From: Nostocaceae cyanobacterium CSSed10_463m
Lineage (GTDB): Bacteria > Cyanobacteriota > Cyanobacteriia > Cyanobacteriales > Nostocaceae
Length of the DNA: 8,031 bases
Direction: 5' to 3'
Assembly (NCBI GenBank): GCA_003556955.1
Contig: PWQB01000669.1
Span: 1-8,031, forward strand
Below are positions 3,722 through 8,031 of the stretch, piece by piece. A program made the position numbers and the translations under genes. How positions within the stretch are numbered: the stretch's first letter is position 1; each line of letters starts with the position of its first letter. The notes below the pieces were generated by a model that was not told the DNA's origin, searched no databases, and saw only the letters and a list, made by a program, of their open reading frames with translations.

Positions 3722-5108
3722 TTCCTACACCGACATATTGGAAACCAGCCCGAACCATAGTTTCAGGATCGAGGAAGTTCCGACCATCGATGATTACAGG
3801 ATGATCCATCAATTTGGCCATCTTAGCGTAGTCTAGATTGCTAAACTGCTGCCATTCTGTGACTAATACCAAAGCGTCGCAACCATCAGCTAGTCTTTCT
3901 GCGTCTGTTTCCACTAACACGCCTGTCAGACCATGACGTAAACCTGTTTGGGAAACAATGGGGTCATAAGCTTTGACTTTAGCTCCCAATCGGTTCAGTT
4001 GCTCAATCAAGTTGAGTGCTGGCGCATCCCGCATATCATCGGTATCTGGCTTGAAGGTTAAACCCAGAAGTCCGACAGTTTTACCTTTGAGAATTTTGAG
4101 AACTTGCTGGAGTTTTTCCAAAGCAATCAAGCGTTGGCGTTCGTTGACACTAACAGCAGCTTTCATCAGCTGGGCTTCATAGCCATAGTCATCAGCAGTG
4201 TGAATCAGTGCAGAGACATCTTTCGGGAAGCAAGAACCACCCCAACCAATACCAGCGTTTAAAAACTTGTTACCAATGCGGGAATCTAAACCAATGCCTT
4301 TTGCTACTTGGGTAACATCCGCACCGACGCGATCGCAAATATTCGCAACTTCGTTAATAAAGCTAATTTTGGTGGCTAAAAAGGCATTAGCAGCGTATTT
4401 GATCATTTCTGCGGAACTGAGGTCTGTAGCTAGTACAGGCACTTGTGGTAAAGATTTATCCTCAGCATACTGACGTTCCACAATCGGCGCATACAGTTCT
4501 TTCATCAAAGCGATCGCTCTAGGACTATTACCACCTAAAACGATCCGATCTGGGTTAAAAGTATCATATACCGCCGAACCTTCCCGCAAAAACTCTGGAT
4601 TGCTGACCACATCAAATTGAGCTAAATCCTCTAGTGATTTTTCATCACTCGGTACTCCACCTGCGGGGACAAGTGTTTTTTGACGTTCTGCAATCCCATC
4701 TAAAACAATCATGCGTACCCAGTCACCAGAACCAATGGGGACTGTAGATTTATTGACAATTACTTTATAACCACCGTTAAGATTTTCGCCAATCCCACGA
4801 GCTACAGCTTCCACATAACGAGTATCACTTTCGCCAGTTGGTAAAGGTGGTGTTCCCACAGCAATAAATAGAACTTCCCCGTGGGCAACTCCAGCAGCGA
4901 TATCTGTAGTAAAATGAATCTTCTCTGCTTGAATAGCAGACTGCATAATATCCGAGAGTCCCGGCTCAAAAATTGGGGACTGCCCAGACTTCATTAATTT
5001 AACTTTTTCTTCATTATTATCGACACAAATGACATCATGGCCGATATGAGCTAAACAAGCACCTGTAACTAAACCAACATAACCAGTACCAATTACGCAA
5101 ACACGCAT
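3717..5108 (-). CDS. ugd: UDP-glucose 6-dehydrogenase
   Basis: The enzyme oxidises UDP-glucose to UDP-glucuronate in two NAD-dependent steps in the cytoplasm. The 463-residue product has the full three-domain layout. The N-terminal NAD-binding Rossmann fold begins VIGTGYVGLVTGACLA (5-20). VGTPPLPTGESD lies at 84-95 and VNKSTVPIGSGD at 118-129. SNPEFLREGSAV (169-180) supplies Glu172. The central helix holds EMIKYAANAFLATK (234-247, with Lys237 and Asn241). The catalytic cysteine is Cys293 in GWGGSCFPKD (288-297). The C-terminal UDP-binding domain includes GLTFKPDTDDMRDAP (349-363). All expected catalytic residues are present. A Pro/Gly-containing insert (about 143-165) makes it slightly longer than the shortest family members. 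GGAG lies 9 bases before the ATG. The gene follows UXS by 161 bases on the same strand, so the two probably share a pathway and perhaps a transcript. Confidence 0.97.
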   Translation of the reverse strand: MRVCVIGTGYVGLVTGACLAHIGHDVICVDNNEEKVKLMKSGQSPIFEPGLSDIMQSAIQAEKIHFTTDIAAGVAHGEVLFIAVGTPPLPTGESDTRYVEAVARGIGENLNGGYKVIVNKSTVPIGSGDWVRMIVLDGIAERQKTLVPAGGVPSDEKSLEDLAQFDVVSNPEFLREGSAVYDTFNPDRIVLGGNSPRAIALMKELYAPIVERQYAEDKSLPQVPVLATDLSSAEMIKYAANAFLATKISFINEVANICDRVGADVTQVAKGIGLDSRIGNKFLNAGIGWGGSCFPKDVSALIHTADDYGYEAQLMKAAVSVNERQRLIALEKLQQVLKILKGKTVGLLGLTFKPDTDDMRDAPALNLIEQLNRLGAKVKAYDPIVSQTGLRHGLTGVLVETDAERLADGCDALVLVTEWQQFSNLDYAKMAKLMDHPVIIDGRNFLDPETMVRAGFQYVGVGR

Positions 5109-5197
5109 TTAGTTTTACTCCTCGCTTTTTGGGGTTATCCTTCAAAAGTTTTGTCAAATATGACACGTTTATACAACTGGTGAAACCAGTAACTTCA

Positions 5198-5227
5198 GTA
5201 CAGGCTGTTGAAAGGATGAACCTGTAC
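5198..5227. promoter_or_regulatory. Inverted repeat in the UXS-ugd gap
   Basis: GTACAGG (5198-5204) and CCTGTAC (5221-5227) are exact inverse complements around 16 bases. A smaller hairpin, CTGGT-gaa-ACCAG, lies alongside at about 5177-5189. Both are in the leader of ugd if it is co-transcribed with UXS. There is no T tract. They could attenuate, process or protect the message, but no role is shown. Confidence 0.3.
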
Positions 5228-5269
5228 AAAGATTTAGAGAGGCATTAATTGCTGCCCCAGACCTAATTA

Positions 5270-6205
5270 CTAGGTATTGCTTGTCATCCGGTTACGGAAA
5301 TCTTCTACTGTGAGTTTTAACCCCTCTTGTAGCGGAATAGTAGGTTCCCAATTTAACAAAGTTTTAGCTTTAGTAATATCAGGTTGACGACGACGCGGAT
5401 CATCAGAAGGTAGTGGCTCAAACTGAATTTGAGCATCCGGGTTCACCATGTTTTGTACAGCTTGCGCTAATTCCAAAATGGTATATTCCCCAGGATCACC
5501 CAAATTAACCGGGCCAACATAATCGCCATTCATCAGGCGAATAAACCCATCTACTAAATCAGAAACGTAACAGAAACTCCGAGTTTGCGAACCATCCCCG
5601 TACACCGTCAAAGGATTACCCTGCAAGGCTTGGACTATGAAATTGCTCACTACCCGACCATCATTTTCTAACATTCTTGGGCCGTAGGTATTGAAAATCC
5701 GCGCCACCCGAATTTCGACTTTATTTTGTCTGTAATAATCAAATGCTAAAGTTTCGGCAATGCGTTTACCTTCGTCGTAACATGAACGGATACCGATAGG
5801 ATTAACACTACCCCGATACTCTTCTGGTTGGGGATGAACTTCGGGATCGCCATAAACTTCGCTGGTTGACGCTAAAAAGAACCTCGCCTTAACCCGTTTA
5901 GCTAGTCCCAACATATTCATTGTCCCCATGACGTTAGTTTTAACGGGTTTAACGGGGTTGTACTGGTAATGTACAGGGGAAGCTGGACGAGCTAGATGAT
6001 CAATTTGATCAACTTCTAAGCGAATTGGTTCTGTGATGTCATGGCGGATGAGTTCAAAATTGGGATTATTTATCCATTTGAGGATATTGCGTTTATGACC
6101 AGTATAAAAGTTGTCTAAACAAATGACTTCATGCCCTGCGGGAATTAATCTGTCAATCAGATGGGAACCAATAAACCCAGCACCGCCTGTAACCAAAATT
6201 CTCAT
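5270..6205 (-). CDS. uxs: UDP-glucuronate decarboxylase (UDP-xylose synthase), SDR family
   Basis: The enzyme converts UDP-glucuronate to UDP-xylose through a bound-NAD oxidation, decarboxylation and re-reduction. The 311-residue product is an extended short-chain dehydrogenase. GGAGFIGSH (7-15) binds [12 protein letters not shown] (113-121) supplies the Ser/Thr and Glu of the active site. YDEGK (143-147) is the Tyr-x3-Lys catalytic pair. [12 protein letters not shown] (167-178) and [17 protein letters not shown] (201-217) are the usual nucleotide-sugar contacts. [10 protein letters not shown] (269-278) is the arginine-rich signature that marks UXS rather than epimerases or 4,6-dehydratases. 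Residue 73 is Arg in [11 protein letters not shown], where relatives I recall have Cys (LACPASP). The ATG is preceded by GGAAG only two bases away, a tight spacing. It is upstream of and co-directional with ugd, which makes its substrate. Confidence 0.95.
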   Translation of the reverse strand: MRILVTGGAGFIGSHLIDRLIPAGHEVICLDNFYTGHKRNILKWINNPNFELIRHDITEPIRLEVDQIDHLARPASPVHYQYNPVKPVKTNVMGTMNMLGLAKRVKARFFLASTSEVYGDPEVHPQPEEYRGSVNPIGIRSCYDEGKRIAETLAFDYYRQNKVEIRVARIFNTYGPRMLENDGRVVSNFIVQALQGNPLTVYGDGSQTRSFCYVSDLVDGFIRLMNGDYVGPVNLGDPGEYTILELAQAVQNMVNPDAQIQFEPLPSDDPRRRQPDITKAKTLLNWEPTIPLQEGLKLTVEDFRNRMTSNT

Positions 6206-6671
6206 AGCTTCCGACTTATTTTATCAATACGTCTAGTTTTTTATAACTCATTGTTAGAGTACCCAGTTTTGCCACAAAAATATAGAACCAACCGAGTTAA
6301 CTCAAACCAAACATTTTAATGCAGTATATACGTAATTTTGTGCAGTTGAAAATTAACTTTTAGACAATTCATTTAGAAGTTACCAGATATTCTCGGAAAA
6401 TTGTCTTGTTTAGCGGAATAATTCATCAAATCTTTATTCAAATAAAGGTTTTGCCGTTAAATTCCTTTGTATAGCAACATATAGGAACAGACAAGGCCAT
6501 GAGGATATGATAAAAATCCAAACCCAATTCACCGCAAGCTTTTGACTTGTACTACACCATCCCAGATACTCGGTGCGTTATGGATGTGAGTTCTAACAGA
6601 CCCTACCCAAATGAAAATTTTTTGGACTTGTGTGTGTATACAGCAGGATGGAGTACAATTTTTTTCCTGGA
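6206..6671. other. Gene-free spacer between the antiporter and UXS genes
   Basis: No plausible gene is seen in 466 bases. The stretch holds a 10-bp palindrome GAGTTAACTC (6294-6303) overlapping a possible minus-strand promoter for UXS (TTGAGT, about 15 bases, TATATT), which is weak. It also has AGACAATT (6362-6369) pairing AATTGTCT (6409-6416), and CTTTATT-ca-AATAAAG (6432-6447). Near 6572 is a degenerate GGTGCGTTA-type repeat, listed separately. No T-tract terminator follows the antiporter stop on the minus strand. The size of the gap suggests that UXS has its own promoter. Confidence 0.6.
6572..6602. repeat. Degenerate GGTGCGTTA ... TAACGCACC dispersed repeat
   Basis: GGTGCGTTA (6572-6580) and TAACAGACC (6594-6602) pair at seven of nine positions over a 13-base loop and are followed by CTACCC. 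Intact elements ending GGTGCGTTACG / CGTAACGCACCCTAC are recalled as common in cyanobacterial spacers. This copy has lost two bases of pairing. Confidence 0.45.
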
Positions 6672-8031
6672 CTAGACCGCAGTTGTAGAGTGAGAAACTT
6701 CTGGTATTGGCATTGTCGCTTGAGTGTCTTGCGGTTCTCCTAGCATGACAATAGAGCAGGTAAGTTGCCCAGCTAACTGGGTAGTAACATCGCTAATAGC
6801 TAACCCACCCGGATTGGGAGGATTACGCGTAAAAGGTAACACGACTAAATCATATAATCTTGCAGCCTGTAAAATTGCTTGGGCAGCATTGTCATGAGCG
6901 ATGACTTGAATTTCTGGGGGATGAGGCACAGCTAATTGAGACATTAAAAAAGCCAGGTGCGATTGTCTGGCGGCAATTGTTTTGGAACCACTGCGGCGCT
7001 GTTTATGGTAAGAACGACCCTCACTCATGCACACATGAAGGACAGTAACTTGAGCTTGATTAGCCTCAGCTAACATCTGGGCAAATTGGACAGATTGCAA
7101 TGACGATGCTGTTAAATTTTCTAAGGGTACTAAGATGCGTTGAATTTTTTTGGGTGAGTCTATCAGACGAGTCACCGCCACTGGACAATGAGCAGCCCAA
7201 ACTACATGATCAATCACATTGCCAAATAAACGCGCTTTTAACCCAGTCCGTTTACCCCAACCCATGATAATTAAATTCGCCTGTTGTTCACGAGCCGCCC
7301 TACTAATACCTAGAGCAAAAGCATCATCAATTCGCAGTAATGGTTCGGCTTCTACTCCTAACAATCGACTTTGGGCTGTAGCTTTTGCCAGTAGCCGTTC
7401 ACTGCGGCGCAGACAAGTTTCTAACTGTGGTGCATCCATTTGAGCCGTAGCAGTGGCGATCGCTAATGGTACAATTTTTCCTTGGGCTTGACTGGCTAAT
7501 AATGCCGCCATTTCTAGCAAATACTGCTGAGTTTGAGGATTATATATAGGTACAACTATCTTCAAAGAACTGGGTTTTGCTGCTGATTGATGCTCAAAGA
7601 TATCTGTGACAGGTGCTTTTGTCACTGTTGTGGAAACCAAAGCCGTGGCGGTCTGATTGGTGATCCATAGCCCTAAGATTGAGGTAACAACCATTAAAAC
7701 CATGACACTATTTAACACTGGTACTGGCAGTAAACCAACCCGATATCCCACGACAGTTGCGGCTAAAGTCGTACCCATCTGAGGTAATGATAGGGACCAC
7801 ATACACAGCATTTCTTCCCAACTGTAGCGGTAAAGCAGTTTTGTGAATAAAGCGGCAATAAATTTGCTGCTAATTAAGCCGACTACCAGAAAAAGTGTTA
7901 ATTTCAGGGTTTCAATGCTGGTAATCAAATTTGCCAGATTAATCATTGAGCCAAAATTAACTAAGAAAATAGGGATAAATAGGACCCTGCCCATAAATTC
8001 CACCTTTTCCTTAACTAGCCCTTCACCCACA
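6672..8031 (-). CDS. Cation/proton antiporter (CPA2 type) with tandem USP domains, 5' end missing
   Basis: This is the C-terminal 452 residues of a membrane antiporter that exchanges Na+ or K+ for H+. The frame is open through the right edge, and the GTG at 8030 is an internal codon, not a start. At least four hydrophobic segments remain (about 14-36, 40-66, 75-96 and 101-124), including FMGRVLFIPIFLVNFGSM and MCMWSLSLPQMGTTLAA-like family sequence. A linker (125-155) leads to two universal-stress domains. USP1 (about 156-290) starts LKIVVPIYNP and has a glycine-rich nucleotide-binding-like loop, GWGKRTGLKARLFG (257-270). USP2 (about 296-432) starts KIQRILVPLEN, and its glycine loop is poor. 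Full-length relatives have about 700 residues, so roughly a third is outside. The USP domains probably sense nucleotide or stress state; ion choice cannot be read from this part. It is upstream of UXS but 466 bases away. Confidence 0.92.
   Translation of the reverse strand, partial: VGEGLVKEKVEFMGRVLFIPIFLVNFGSMINLANLITSIETLKLTLFLVVGLISSKFIAALFTKLLYRYSWEEMLCMWSLSLPQMGTTLAATVVGYRVGLLPVPVLNSVMVLMVVTSILGLWITNQTATALVSTTVTKAPVTDIFEHQSAAKPSSLKIVVPIYNPQTQQYLLEMAALLASQAQGKIVPLAIATATAQMDAPQLETCLRRSERLLAKATAQSRLLGVEAEPLLRIDDAFALGISRAAREQQANLIIMGWGKRTGLKARLFGNVIDHVVWAAHCPVAVTRLIDSPKKIQRILVPLENLTASSLQSVQFAQMLAEANQAQVTVLHVCMSEGRSYHKQRRSGSKTIAARQSHLAFLMSQLAVPHPPEIQVIAHDNAAQAILQAARLYDLVVLPFTRNPPNPGGLAISDVTTQLAGQLTCSIVMLGEPQDTQATMPIPEVSHSTTAV

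Noticed and set aside
5035..5229. 64-aa minus-strand frame across the ugd start
   Set aside because: It overlaps the ugd N-terminus in another frame and has no protein character.
6543..6571. Plus-strand promoter TTGACT-17-GATACT
   Set aside because: Spacing is right but the -10 matches at only four positions, and there is no plus-strand gene downstream. It would be antisense to the antiporter.

Overview
The window looks like chromosomal DNA of a filamentous (Nostocales-type) cyanobacterium. Four things point that way. HIP1 octamers (GCGATCGC) occur four times, at 3058, 4329, 4510 and 7456. Intergenic short tandem repeats of the CAGTTAT / TTAACTG type sit at 3546-3721. Several dispersed palindromes familiar from cyanobacterial intergenic DNA are present. 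The protein families (Uma2/DUF820, DUF2993, CopG-like antitoxin, CPA2 antiporter with tandem USP domains) also fit. The assignment is inferred from these marks, not from a database match.

Layout from left to right. Positions 1-57 hold the first 19 codons of a PIN-domain (VapC-like) toxin on the minus strand, cut by the window edge. Positions 58-1555 are almost gene-free: one doubtful 67-aa minus-strand ORF (215-418), two orphan plus-strand intrinsic terminators, a duplicated stem-loop module that may be a small RNA, an A+T-rich stretch full of dyads with a 30-31 bp tandem array, and then a block of dispersed repeats. Positions 1556-2463 carry an orphan ribbon-helix-helix antitoxin-like gene and a convergent Uma2 nuclease-fold gene, bracketed by two diverged 34-bp direct repeats. 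A DUF2993/LmeA-like gene (start preferred at 2749) lies on the plus strand. A repeat-rich convergent gap follows, and everything to its right is on the minus strand.

The right half has a clear metabolic logic. A UDP-glucuronate decarboxylase (UXS) gene lies directly upstream of a UDP-glucose 6-dehydrogenase (ugd) gene in the same direction. Together they would convert UDP-glucose to UDP-glucuronate and then to UDP-xylose, precursors of exopolysaccharide and cell-envelope glycans. A 5'-truncated cation/proton antiporter with two C-terminal universal-stress domains lies 466 bp upstream of UXS and is probably a separate unit.

The well-recognised genes are ordinary for cyanobacteria. The unexplained material is non-coding: the candidate small RNA near 442-580, the helically phased repeat array at 911-1020 with its neighbouring perfect palindromes, and the repeats bracketing the orphan antitoxin and Uma2 genes. 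I see no convincing evidence for a new multi-gene system.
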